Positions 57,043 to 64,000 of a stretch of 64,000 bases of DNA are shown here, one piece after another; positions within the stretch are counted from its first letter, which is position 1, and each line of letters starts with the position of its first letter. The position numbers and the translations under genes are program-made. Below the pieces are notes generated by a model. The model was not told where the DNA came from. It did no database searches and saw only the letters and a list, made by a program, of their open reading frames with translations. Source of the stretch: Actinomadura macrotermitis (GTDB lineage: Bacteria; Actinomycetota; Actinomycetes; Streptosporangiales; Streptosporangiaceae); NCBI RefSeq assembly GCF_009604375.1, contig NZ_WEGH01000003.1, positions 1,116,001-1,180,000 of the forward strand. The letters run 5' to 3'.

Positions 57043-57753
57043 TCAGATCGCGATGGGAAGCTGCTCGATCCAGCAGTCGGTGACGCGCTCCTGGATGAGG
57101 GCTTTGAAGTCCTCGGCGTCCGCTCGGGAGAGGAAGACGCCGGCGCCAGAAGACTCCGTCTCGCCCTTGGGGTAGGTGACCTTGGTCATCACGACGTAGA
57201 CGGCGCGCCAGTGGTCCCTGCGTTGGCCGGGCTCGGAGTCGGAGAGGGAATTGATGAGCTCCTCGGCGGAGGCGATGGTGAATCCCGCGTCCGCGCCACC
57301 GAGCAGCGTTCCGGGCCAGCGTGGTTCGTAGGGGTCAATGGCGGCGTAGAAGCTGAGGCGGGTTGGGCTGAGGATGTCCTCGTGCCAGCCGACTGCCATG
57401 GCGATCACGTAGTCGGTCTCGCCCTGGGTTTCGAGAGCGAAGACGCGGTCGTCGCGGAGGAACTCGATGCTGGGGGTCGATGTTTTGATCCGCTCGGCTT
57501 CCTCGGGGGTGGCGCAGCGGATGGCAAGCCCGTTGTAAGCGTCTCGGATCTTCACCGTAGTGACCGGCTTGAACATCACCTCAATGGTCGTCTCGTGGCT
57601 GCATCCTTGCCGGTCCTCACCTGCATTGCTGCGTAGGAGCAGCTGGCTGTGGCTGACCGAGTAGGCCCAGAGCTGGAACCGGCGGTCGCTGCGGAACACC
57701 TCCAGGCCAGGAATCAGCTGGTGATCGGTGTTGAGCCAGTCCCGGTTCGTCAT
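57043..57753 (-). CDS. Hypothetical protein, inserted next to the broken ssb
   Basis: The 236-residue product reads MTNRDWLNTDHQLIPGLEVF, then RSDRRFQLWAYSVSHSQLLL and IEVMFKPVTTVKIRDAYNGL in its first half. The second half is acidic with GWHEDILSPTRLSFYAAIDP and WRAVYVVMTKVTYPKG. There is no signal, helix or known catalytic motif. Its composition is less GC-rich than that of its neighbours and its strand is opposite to the operon, so it looks like a late insertion. I do not recognise a family with a known role. Confidence 0.55.
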   Translation of the reverse strand: MTNRDWLNTDHQLIPGLEVFRSDRRFQLWAYSVSHSQLLLRSNAGEDRQGCSHETTIEVMFKPVTTVKIRDAYNGLAIRCATPEEAERIKTSTPSIEFLRDDRVFALETQGETDYVIAMAVGWHEDILSPTRLSFYAAIDPYEPRWPGTLLGGADAGFTIASAEELINSLSDSEPGQRRDHWRAVYVVMTKVTYPKGETESSGAGVFLSRADAEDFKALIQERVTDCWIEQLPIAI

Positions 57754-57856
57754 AGAGGCCAGGCTCTCGATCTTCTCGGCTGCTGGTCAACCGACCCGGT
57801 CGTGTTGCCCGCGGCCGATCACGTCACGCAGGTAAGGTTGTCAGCGCTCGCCCGAC

Positions 57857-58213
57857 CCTTGCCAAACCCGCCCTGGCAAGGAGAAATACGCACGGCGAGC
57901 AGACTGCCCATGGAACCTGCCGCGCCACCGCCATCGGTACCAGTGGCGCCACTGCCGACGACCTCCACCTTGATTGCCCTGCGGGCGCAAGATGTGCGAT
58001 ACAGGGCCCTGTATCGCGAACGGCCGTGGGCGGCCTGGAACGTTGGCGGGTCATCGATGAACCGATGCGGCCACGTCCTGCTTGCCCTGTGGGAGCAAGA
58101 TGTGGCATCAGGGCCCTTGATGCCGACGGCCGAGGACGGCCTTGGCCCTCTTCCCGGAACACTTCGCCAGCTTGCCCACGGCCAGGAGGCCGCGGCTGAA
58201 GCTGGGCTCAAGA
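57857..58213. repeat. Chain of conserved hairpins with two to three copies of a structured unit
   Basis: Two units 108 bp apart share three hairpins in the same order. Each starts with TTG-CCC-TGY-GGG-NG-CAAGATGTG (57974-57996 and 58082-58104). A palindrome around GGGCCC comes next: 57996-58017 (22 bp, perfect) and 58104-58124. The third is GGCCG-TGGG-CGGCC (58022-58035) or GGCCG-AGGA-CGGCC (58128-58141). The arms of the second hairpin differ between copies but still pair. A third variant at 58171-58212 keeps CTTGCCCA...TGGG-CT-CAAG with GGCC-AGGA-GGCC inside. Further palindromes lie at 57857-57881, 57941-57954 and 58051-58060. No convincing gene overlaps. Confidence 0.7.
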
Positions 58214-58265
58214 AAGATCTTCGTTCGGTGTCACACGGTCGCCGCGCTCCGCACCTCCCCTGGGT

Positions 58266-59375
58266 ATGCGCGATCACTCTGACCAGCCCCCGGCCGTCGG
58301 CCCTCGCTCCGCCCGTCTACGTCTTGCCGCCCCCGCGCCGCCGGCGGTACTGCCCGGCCTGGGCGCCGTCTCCCAGGCTCGGCAACCTTCCGTGGTCCGC
58401 CCGGGCAAGGTCGGCACCAGGGTGGGCAACCTTGCCCACCCTGGTGATCTGCTGATCAGTTTGGCGGCCGCGCAGGCCTTGACCGTGCTGTACCGATGCC
58501 GTCTGGCCACCGCGGACCACCTTCAGGCTTTGATCACTCCCCACGCCGCCTCCTCCCGCTATATCCGCGCCGAGCTCGGCAAGCTGGAGCGGGCCGGGCT
58601 GGTGGGTGCGGTGCGACGGCGCGGCGCCCACCGCCAGCGCGTGTGGTTCCTGACCCGCTCCGGGGCCACAGCTGCCGAGGCATCCCCCGACATCCAGCCG
58701 CGGCCGTACCGGATGACCGCGCCGCTGGCCGCCGGCCCCCTGCAGGCGCACGCCCTGGCCGTCACCGACCTGCTCACCGCTCTGCATGTCGGTGGCTGGG
58801 CCGCGCTGGAGGACTGCGCGGTGGAGGTCGCCCACGGCCCGGCCGGATCACCAGGAACAGCGACCGGTTCGGCGCGGGCAATGGTCATCACCGACGCGGT
58901 CATCCGCCTGCAGCCCGACGCCGTCGCCGCCGGGCTGCCGCCGGTGCTGTTCGTCGAGCTGGACCGCGGCACCACCAGCGTCCACACCCTGGCCACCAAG
59001 CTGGCGGCCTACGACGCCTACCGCCAGCACCGGCCCGCCACCCGAGCCGCCGCCGGCGCGCCGCCCAGCTGGCGCACCCGCTACAGCCCCGGCGACCGCA
59101 GGACGCCGTTCCCGCTGGTGCTGGTGGTCATCGACACCCCCGGCCCGGTCGCGCTTCGACGCGTCGAAGCCGTGCGCCGCGTGCTGGCCACTCAGCGGCC
59201 GGTTGAGGGACTGGACGAAGGGGAGCTGGCGGTCGCCGTGACCACGCTGGGACTGCTGCAGCGCGACGGCCTGGCCGTACAGCAGATGCTGCCGCTCAAT
59301 CCCCATGCCCCGGTCCGCAAGGTCGCCCTGACGCAGCTGTACGCCGCGGTCCGGCCGGCCCGGTACCGCTACTGA
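58266..59375 (+). CDS. Replication-relaxation family protein
   Basis: The product has a winged-helix part (LISLAAAQALTVLYRCRLAT, LQALITPHAASSRYIRAELG, RAGLVGAVRRRGAHRQRVWF). A nuclease-like core follows, with ITDAVIRLQPDAVAAGLPPV then LFVELDRGTTSVHTLATKLA and YDAYRQHRP. The D...ExD/K-like residues fit the replication-relaxation family seen in actinomycete elements. The first 60 residues from ATG 58266 are Pro/Arg-rich and doubtful; GTG 58422, inside the inverted repeat at 58415-58446, may be the true start. It probably acts at the element's origin. A hairpin follows. Confidence 0.75.
   Translation: MRDHSDQPPAVGPRSARLRLAAPAPPAVLPGLGAVSQARQPSVVRPGKVGTRVGNLAHPGDLLISLAAAQALTVLYRCRLATADHLQALITPHAASSRYIRAELGKLERAGLVGAVRRRGAHRQRVWFLTRSGATAAEASPDIQPRPYRMTAPLAAGPLQAHALAVTDLLTALHVGGWAALEDCAVEVAHGPAGSPGTATGSARAMVITDAVIRLQPDAVAAGLPPVLFVELDRGTTSVHTLATKLAAYDAYRQHRPATRAAAGAPPSWRTRYSPGDRRTPFPLVLVVIDTPGPVALRRVEAVRRVLATQRPVEGLDEGELAVAVTTLGLLQRDGLAVQQMLPLNPHAPVRKVALTQLYAAVRPARYRY
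58415..58446. promoter_or_regulatory. 32-bp perfect inverted repeat at the start of the replication-relaxation gene
   Basis: CACCAGGGTGGGCAA (58415-58429) and TTGCCCACCCTGGTG (58432-58446) are perfect arms with only CC between them. The same GGGCAA/TTGCCC words occur in the hairpin chain upstream. It could be an operator or an origin structure. Confidence 0.6.
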
Positions 59376-59418
59376 CCCGCACCGCCGTTCCCGTCCACCG
59401 ACATGCCCCGCAAATGCA

Positions 59419-59445
59419 AGAAGGCCCCGGGCGAGGGGGCCTTCT
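59419..59445 (+). terminator. Hairpin after the replication-relaxation gene
   Basis: AGAAGGCCCC (59419-59428) pairs with GGGGCCTTCT (59436-59445) around GGGCGAG. It lies 44 bp after the stop and 33 bp before the next start. Confidence 0.7.
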
Positions 59446-59477
59446 GCAACACACGTAATCGAGAAAGAGGGTCGCAT

Positions 59478-61268
59478 ATGAGCACACGTGATCACAACGA
59501 TGACCACCCCGACGACCTCTCTGACGATCTCCCCGCCACCGGCCACGACCCCGCCGAACAGCCGCCCGCGGACCGTACCGACCACGGCCGCGACGGCAAC
59601 GGCGGCGATGGCGGCCAGGACCACGAGCCCGACACCGACGACAGCGGCAAGGGACCTTCAACCGCGCAGCTGCTGATGCAGTACGCCGAAGAGGGCTACC
59701 GGATGATCCGCTCCACCGACGGCCGTACCTACGCCGTGCCCAAGGACGGCCCGAACCTGGCGTTGCCGCTGGCCTCGCGCAGCGGTTCGGGGTTGCGCGC
59801 CAAGCTGGCGATGTCGCTGCTGCGCCGTACCGGCAAGGTCGCGCCGTCCTCGGCGCTGGCCGACTGCATCAACATCCTGGACGGCGAGGCCTCCGAACAG
59901 CCGCCTGAGCCGGTGTTCCTGCGGATGGGCCGCCACACCATGCCCGACGCCCCTGAGGAACGCCGGCACTCGGTGGTGGTCGACATGGGCACCGAGACCG
60001 GCCAGGCCTTCGTCATCACCCCCGACGGATGGACGCTGGCCTCCTCTTCCCCGGTCATCTTCCGCCGTTCCGAGCTCATCCACCCCCTGGCCGTTCCCGA
60101 GCGCGGTGGCACCCCCGACGACCTCGGCGGGCTGCGCGAGCTGATCAACCTCGCCGAGGAGGACTACCGGCTGGTGGTGGCGTGGGTGGTGGCCGCCTAT
60201 CTGATCGACATGCCGCACCCGATCCTGTTCGTCCAGGGTGAGCAGGGCACCGCCAAGTCCTCGCTGGTACGCACCTTGCTGGCGCTGGTGGACCCGCAGC
60301 CGGCCGCCGACCGCGAAGCACCCTCCGACAAGCGCGAATGGGCGATCTTCTCCCGCGCCTCGTGGGCGTTCTCCTTCGACAACGTCACCGAGATCGCCCC
60401 GTGGCTGTCCAACTCGCTGTGCAAGGGCGTCACCGGCGATGCGGTGCTGCAGCGCGTGCTGCACTCCGATGAGGACATCGCGGTGTTCTCCTTCCAGCGC
60501 GTCATCGCCATGACCACCATCGGGCTCAAGCACGAGCTGGCCGGCGACCTGGCCGACCGCATGATGCTGGTCGAACCCGATGTCATCGACACCCGCCTGC
60601 CCGAAGCCGAAGTCACCGCCCGCCGCAATGCCGCCGTCCCGCGCGCCCTGGCCGTCGTGCTGGACCTGGTCGCCGATGTCCTGCGCGAGCTGCCCACCGT
60701 GCAGGTGGCCGAGCTGCCGCGGATGGCCGACTTCGCGCGCGTGCTGGCCGCCTTGGACACCGCCACCGGCTGGACCACCCTGGCCACCTATCGCCGCAAG
60801 GTCGCCGCGATGGGCGCCGAACTCATCGAGGGCGACCGGCTCGCCCAGGCGCTGTACCTGTTCGCCGAACACCACCACGCCCAGCATGGCGGCGCCGCTT
60901 GGGAAGGCACCGCCCGCGAACTCATCCCGCACCTGCAGGACGCCTGCCGCCGCAAAGGCATGCCCGCCGGCGAGCTGCCCACCGACTACCGCGTGGTGGG
61001 CCGCAAAGTCCGCGAGATCGCCCCGACGCTGCGCAAGGTCGGCATCGACGTGCGCGCCCAACGCAGCAAAAAGAGCCGCACCCTGCTGATCAGCAAGATC
61101 GACGCCGGGCCGCAGGACAACAGCTCTTCTTCCTCTTCCAATTCCAAAGAGGAGAACGCGATGTCACTGATGTCACCCGGCGGTGAAACCGCAGGTCGGC
61201 CCGGTGACATCAACGCTCTGCTTGATGTCACCCCGTTGTCACCGATGTCACCCGGCCCGCCGCCTTGA
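59478..61268 (+). CDS. AAA+ replication ATPase/helicase of the element
   Basis: The 596-residue protein has an acidic disordered start of about 60 residues and a middle domain (FVITPDGWTLASSSPVIFRR). A P-loop ATPase core follows: ILFVQGEQGTAKSSLVRTLL (Walker A about 254), FDNVTEIAPWLSNSLCKGVT (Walker B region) and DEDIAVFSFQRVIAMTTIGL. A C-terminal DNA-binding-like part (REIAPTLRKVGIDVRAQRSK) precedes a Ser-rich tail. The fold resembles DUF927/SF3-type helicases that act with prim-pol proteins. ATG 59478 follows AAAGAGGG. The last 35 codons overlap the iteron cluster. Confidence 0.8.
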   Translation: MSTRDHNDDHPDDLSDDLPATGHDPAEQPPADRTDHGRDGNGGDGGQDHEPDTDDSGKGPSTAQLLMQYAEEGYRMIRSTDGRTYAVPKDGPNLALPLASRSGSGLRAKLAMSLLRRTGKVAPSSALADCINILDGEASEQPPEPVFLRMGRHTMPDAPEERRHSVVVDMGTETGQAFVITPDGWTLASSSPVIFRRSELIHPLAVPERGGTPDDLGGLRELINLAEEDYRLVVAWVVAAYLIDMPHPILFVQGEQGTAKSSLVRTLLALVDPQPAADREAPSDKREWAIFSRASWAFSFDNVTEIAPWLSNSLCKGVTGDAVLQRVLHSDEDIAVFSFQRVIAMTTIGLKHELAGDLADRMMLVEPDVIDTRLPEAEVTARRNAAVPRALAVVLDLVADVLRELPTVQVAELPRMADFARVLAALDTATGWTTLATYRRKVAAMGAELIEGDRLAQALYLFAEHHHAQHGGAAWEGTARELIPHLQDACRRKGMPAGELPTDYRVVGRKVREIAPTLRKVGIDVRAQRSKKSRTLLISKIDAGPQDNSSSSSSNSKEENAMSLMSPGGETAGRPGDINALLDVTPLSPMSPGPPP

Positions 61269-61372
61269 TGTCACCCGGCCCGGTTGATGTCACCCCTGGG
61301 TGACATCAAAACCGGCCTGATGTCACCCGCATTCGCGCAGGTCAGCACCACTGGCAAGCGGTCGGGTGACAT
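61161..61372. repeat. ATGTCAC iteron cluster, candidate replication origin
   Basis: Exact ATGTCAC occurs at 61161, 61170, 61225, 61245, 61268, 61287 and 61320; its complement GTGACAT at 61204, 61300 and 61366. Most copies are part of TTGATGTCACCC. Two copies facing each other form a 26-bp inverted repeat (61284-61309) with CT at the centre. The cluster spans the end of the helicase gene and the space before prim-pol, where an iteron origin would be expected. Confidence 0.8.
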
Positions 61373-61431
61373 CAGCGACATCACCGCCGGGTCATTCACA
61401 CCTCAGTCAGCCACCGGCGCCCACCGACACC

Positions 61432-61519
61432 CGGGCGCGGGGGATGTCTCGTTTCCTCCGCCCCGGCGAACCGGCTCGCGGACGCGCCCGCCCAATCGCC
61501 GAAACATCCCCCGCGCCCG
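61432..61519. repeat. Long-range 16-bp inverted repeat
   Basis: CGGGCGCGGGGGATGT (61432-61447) and ACATCCCCCGCGCCCG (61504-61519) are perfect complements separated by 56 nt. It lies between the iterons and the prim-pol gene. It could be a DNA-unwinding or single-strand initiation structure, or an mRNA leader fold. Confidence 0.6.
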
Positions 61520-61593
61520 CTGTCACTTTCAGCGCCCCGAACGCACTTCTCCTATCTGACGCCGCCACATCGACCGCCCCGGAAGGAGCCGCC

Positions 61594-62673
61594 ATGATCA
61601 ACCTGAATCAGGCCACGGTCCCGGCCGTCCAGCTCGCCCTGGACCTGGCCGCCATCGGCTGGCACGTCTTCCCGCTGTCGCCCCGCGACAAGCGCCCCCT
61701 AGCCAACTGCCTGCATTGCCGCGACAACCCCACCTGCTCACGCGACGACTACGCCGCCTGCCCCTGCCTGCCCGCCGGGCAGTGGTGCCACGGCGTGCGC
61801 GCCGCCACCACCGACCCCGACCGCATCCGCACCTGGTGGCGACGCACCCCCACCGCAGTCCCCGCCGTCGCCGCCGGCCCCTCCGGCCTGGTGCTGATCG
61901 ACCTGGACAACCACGCCCCCGCACCGCCCGCCGATCCGGCGACCGAGCTTCTGCCCGGCTTCACCCTCACCGCTGAGCAGCTGCACGAGCCGTCCGCGGT
62001 CCGTACCGGCGCCGACGTGCTGCGCCTGCTGGCCCACCTGCGCGGCGGCCCCCACCCCTGGCCCACCGGCCCGGGCCACCAGCCCATCGCCGTCGCCACC
62101 CCGTCCGGCGGCCGCCACCTGTGGTACCGCGCACCCCAGGTCGCTGGCGGCGGCCGGCTCCGCCAGGCGCTGAGCGAGCTGGGCTGGCAGATCGACATCA
62201 AGGCCGGCTGGAACTACGGCATCGCCCCTGGCGCGGCCGCTCCTGCAGGCGCCTATCGCGTTCTCACCGGCACGCCCGCCGCCCCCGGCCACATGCCCGA
62301 CTGGCTCGCCCGCGAAGTCCTGCGCGTCGCCACCGACCGCCCCACGACCTCGCCGGCCCGGCTACCGGCCGCGCCGGCGACCGGCCAGGAGCACCGGGCC
62401 GCCGCCTACATCGCCGCCGTGATCGAAAGCGGCGCCGCCGAGCTGGCATCCCTCACCGACGGCCGCCAGCGCGCCCTGTCCGCCCTGGCCTACAAGGCCG
62501 GCGGCCTTCTGAGCTGGTCCGGTCTGAGCCGCGGCGACATCGAAGACCGCCTCATCCACGCCGGACTGGCCAGTGGCCTGCCCGACCGCCTCGCCCGCCG
62601 CATCGTCGACCGTGCCCTGGCCAACGGCCTCGCCAGTCCCCTGCCCGCACCCGGCGACCGCAAGGCCGGCTGA
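61594..62673 (+). CDS. Bifunctional DNA primase/polymerase (prim-pol, RepPP type)
   Basis: The 359-residue protein begins with the prim-pol domain: LALDLAAIGWHVFPLSPRDK, a Cys cluster (CLHCRDNPTC...CPC) that may bind zinc, and GPSGLVLIDLDNHAP (catalytic hDhD, about residues 100-105). The ATPSGGRHLWYRAP (sxH) and WQIDIKAGWNYGIAPG motifs follow. A C-terminal helical part (GGLLSWSGLSRGDIEDRLIH) is DUF3987/primase-C-like. With the upstream ATPase it forms the replication set of RepPP-type AICEs. ATG 61594 follows GGAAGGAG. Confidence 0.9.
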   Translation: MINLNQATVPAVQLALDLAAIGWHVFPLSPRDKRPLANCLHCRDNPTCSRDDYAACPCLPAGQWCHGVRAATTDPDRIRTWWRRTPTAVPAVAAGPSGLVLIDLDNHAPAPPADPATELLPGFTLTAEQLHEPSAVRTGADVLRLLAHLRGGPHPWPTGPGHQPIAVATPSGGRHLWYRAPQVAGGGRLRQALSELGWQIDIKAGWNYGIAPGAAAPAGAYRVLTGTPAAPGHMPDWLAREVLRVATDRPTTSPARLPAAPATGQEHRAAAYIAAVIESGAAELASLTDGRQRALSALAYKAGGLLSWSGLSRGDIEDRLIHAGLASGLPDRLARRIVDRALANGLASPLPAPGDRKAG

Positions 62674-62762
62674 CCACCACCCATTCCAGGACGGCCCCGG
62701 CGGCGAACCGCCAAGCACCCCGCCGGGGCCGCCACCTCCCACCTAGAGAGGTTCTGTTCATC

Positions 62763-62981
62763 ATGGCCACGCCCATCACGTCCACGCAGGCCGACGACAA
62801 GTTTTCGCTGAGCGACGACCGCCTGTGGAGCCCCGAGGACGTCTCCGCCTACCTCGGCGTCCCGGTCAACACCCTCTACATCTGGCGGCACCGCGGCACC
62901 GGACCGCGCGCCCGCCGGGTCGGCAAGCACCTGCGTTATGACCCCGCCGACGTCCGTGCCTGGTTCAAGGAGCAGGACTGA
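62763..62981 (+). CDS. xis: Excisionase (Xis), MerR-like helix-turn-helix
   Basis: The 72-residue protein has the helix-turn-helix DRLWSPEDVSAYLGVPVNTL, then YIWRHRGTGPRARRVGKHLR and DPADVRAWFKEQD. This is the AlpA/BldC-like excisionase shape of AICEs. It binds next to attP/attL sites and steers the integrase to excision. ATG 62763 follows GAGAGG. The integrase begins 1 bp after its stop. Confidence 0.88.
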   Translation: MATPITSTQADDKFSLSDDRLWSPEDVSAYLGVPVNTLYIWRHRGTGPRARRVGKHLRYDPADVRAWFKEQD

Positions 62982-62982
62982 C

Positions 62983-64000
62983 GTGGGCTACACCAAGGAC
63001 CTGTGGACCCGTCCGGAGGAGACCTCGGACGGTAAAACCAAGCGCGTTCGCAACGAGCGGTGGGGCAAGGGCAAGCGCTGGCTCGCCTGCTGGACCTCTC
63101 CTGAGGGCAAGGAGCAGTCGAAGGCGTTCCAGAAGAAGGAGGACGCCAACAGGTACTGGAAGAGCAAGGAGACCGACAAAGAGCGCGGCGACTACATCGA
63201 CTCCAAGGCCGGCGAAAAGCTCTTTGAGGACTACGGGCAGCGGTGGCTAGAGACCCGGGTCGTCGATCCCAGCAGCGCCATTCAGTACGAGTCGAAGTAC
63301 CGCCTGCACGTCGCGCCCACCTTCGGCAAGCGGAAGATCAACCAGATCAAGCCCTCCGAGATCCAGCAGTGGATCAGCGGATTGCGCGAGCGCTACGACA
63401 CCTCGACGGTCCGAGCCGCGTTCCTCGTCCTCCAGGGCGCGCTGGAGCTGGCCGTCGCGGACGGCATCATCAAGACCAGCCCCGTCCAGTCAAAAGCCGT
63501 CCAGGTCCCCTCCGCTCCGCCCAGGGAGGTGGAGGCCTGGGCCGACGAGCGGGTCTTCGCAGTGATCGGCGCGCACCCCGAGCGGTACCGGATCGTCCCG
63601 GTGCTCGGCGCGGCATGCGGCCTGCGCGAGGGCGAGGTGTTCGGCCTGGCCGAAGAGGACATCGACTTCGACGAACAGGTCATCAAGATCCGCCGGCAGG
63701 TCAAGAAAGTCGGCAGGGAGTGCATCTTCGCGCTGCCCAAGAACGACCGGAGCCGGATCGTGCCCCTGCCCGACTGGGTGGCCGACTACCTGCGCGAGTA
63801 CATGGAGGCGTTTCCGCCCCGGCCGTACACGCTGCCGTGGGAGAAGGTCGGCGGGAAGCCACACACCTGCAGGATGCTCCTGCGCTGGCACACCGACGAC
63901 CTCCACGTCCGGGCGCGCAACTTCAGCGAGAGCGTCTGGAAGCCCGCCCTTGTCGACGCCAAGGTGATCCCGCCGGCGGAGCCGGTGAAGGACGAGAAGC
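62983..64000 (+). CDS. int: Tyrosine-recombinase integrase, 3' end cut by window
   Basis: GTG 62983 opens a frame that runs to the window end (339 codons). The N-terminus has an arm-type DNA-binding domain (RVRNERWGKGKRWLACWTSP, FQKKEDANRYWKSKETDKER). A SAM-like core-binding domain follows (FEDYGQRWLETRVVDPSSAI, KYRLHVAPTFGKRKINQI). The catalytic domain begins with VPVLGAACGLREGEVFGLAE, where Arg215 is the first catalytic residue. The HxxR and Tyr are outside the window. The enzyme integrates and excises the element. It is co-transcribed with xis. Confidence 0.9.
   Translation, partial: MGYTKDLWTRPEETSDGKTKRVRNERWGKGKRWLACWTSPEGKEQSKAFQKKEDANRYWKSKETDKERGDYIDSKAGEKLFEDYGQRWLETRVVDPSSAIQYESKYRLHVAPTFGKRKINQIKPSEIQQWISGLRERYDTSTVRAAFLVLQGALELAVADGIIKTSPVQSKAVQVPSAPPREVEAWADERVFAVIGAHPERYRIVPVLGAACGLREGEVFGLAEEDIDFDEQVIKIRRQVKKVGRECIFALPKNDRSRIVPLPDWVADYLREYMEAFPPRPYTLPWEKVGGKPHTCRMLLRWHTDDLHVRARNFSESVWKPALVDAKVIPPAEPVKDEK

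Larger units (their letters stand above)
35225..64000. mobile_element. Actinomycete integrative and conjugative element (AICE), right end outside window
   Basis: The segment carries integrase, excisionase, prim-pol, an AAA+ replication ATPase, a replication-relaxation protein, an iteron cluster and a TraB translocase. It also has SpdB-like and small transfer-region membrane proteins, a KorSA-like GntR regulator and a Pif-like Nudix protein. This is the AICE gene set known from pSAM2-type elements. The left edge is placed at the truncated acyl-CoA dehydrogenase 3' end. Cargo lies at 35.7-40.7 kb and probably at 47.2-48.9 and 57.0-57.8 kb. An alternative left edge near 40.7 kb cannot be excluded. 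Confidence 0.75.

Noticed and set aside
57007..57636. 209-residue plus-strand frame starting MSMTSAASSSGC
   Set aside because: It is antisense to the 236-residue leftward gene, which has the better amino-acid composition; no motif supports the plus frame.

Overview
The window is very GC-rich, uses mostly GTG and ATG starts with purine-rich ribosome sites, and packs genes with ATGA and GTGA overlaps. It carries WhiB-like, SigE-type, LCP, DUF2637/SpdB and TraB genes. Together these point to a filamentous actinomycete, probably of the Thermomonosporaceae/Actinomadura or Streptomyces kind; genus is inferred from style, not from a marker gene. No rRNA or tRNA gene was recognised.

Layout, positions 1-35,224 (chromosomal backbone): glycosyltransferases and a nucleotide-sugar dehydrogenase (1-3.9 kb); a run with a SpoT-like HD hydrolase, a SRPBCC protein, an acetoacetate-decarboxylase-like enzyme and an SDR (3.9-6.5 kb); a membrane-anchored propeller protein and a secreted proline-rich protein (6.7-9.1 kb); a HelD-type helicase (9.2-11.6 kb); a small protein with DLT/DLS repeats, a GntR regulator, a DUF6292-like protein and an acetyltransferase (11.7-14.6 kb). 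From 14.6 to 25.6 kb lies a cell-envelope glycopolymer locus. A tightly overlapping leftward operon encodes two CDP-alcohol phosphotransferases (one fused to a nucleotidyltransferase-like domain), a sn-glycerol-1-phosphate-dehydrogenase-like enzyme, a nucleotidyltransferase, a DUF5941-like membrane protein and a GT2. Divergent from it are an IspD/TarI-like cytidylyltransferase and a glycerophosphodiesterase, followed by another GT2 and an LCP ligase that could attach the product to peptidoglycan. Ordinary accessory genes follow (25.6-34.9 kb), ending in gene remnants.

Positions 35,225-64,000 are most simply read as an actinomycete integrative and conjugative element (AICE), running past the right edge. 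Its left edge is marked by the last 22 codons of an acyl-CoA dehydrogenase gene and a visible drop in GC. From left to right: a cargo segment (ECF sigma factor plus WhiB-like operon, small membrane proteins, XRE-NB-ARC-TPR STAND protein); a Nudix hydrolase divergent from a GntR regulator, an arrangement matching pif/korSA of pSAM2; a strong promoter with paired repeats; a transfer region of small zinc-ribbon, SpdB-like and membrane proteins ending in TraB, with a cluster of AACTGTCTC repeats as a likely clt; a MazG-like protein; and a replication/integration module (replication-relaxation protein, AAA+ helicase, ATGTCAC iterons, prim-pol, Xis, tyrosine integrase cut by the window edge). Several element genes are damaged (ssb, an amber codon in parB, a possible frameshifted zinc-finger gene).

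The least explained parts are a chain of covarying hairpins at 57.86-58.21 kb, a small gene pair at 47.2-48.9 kb whose longer member has a tRNA-guanine-transglycosylase-like zinc motif, and hairpins in most spacers of the transfer region.
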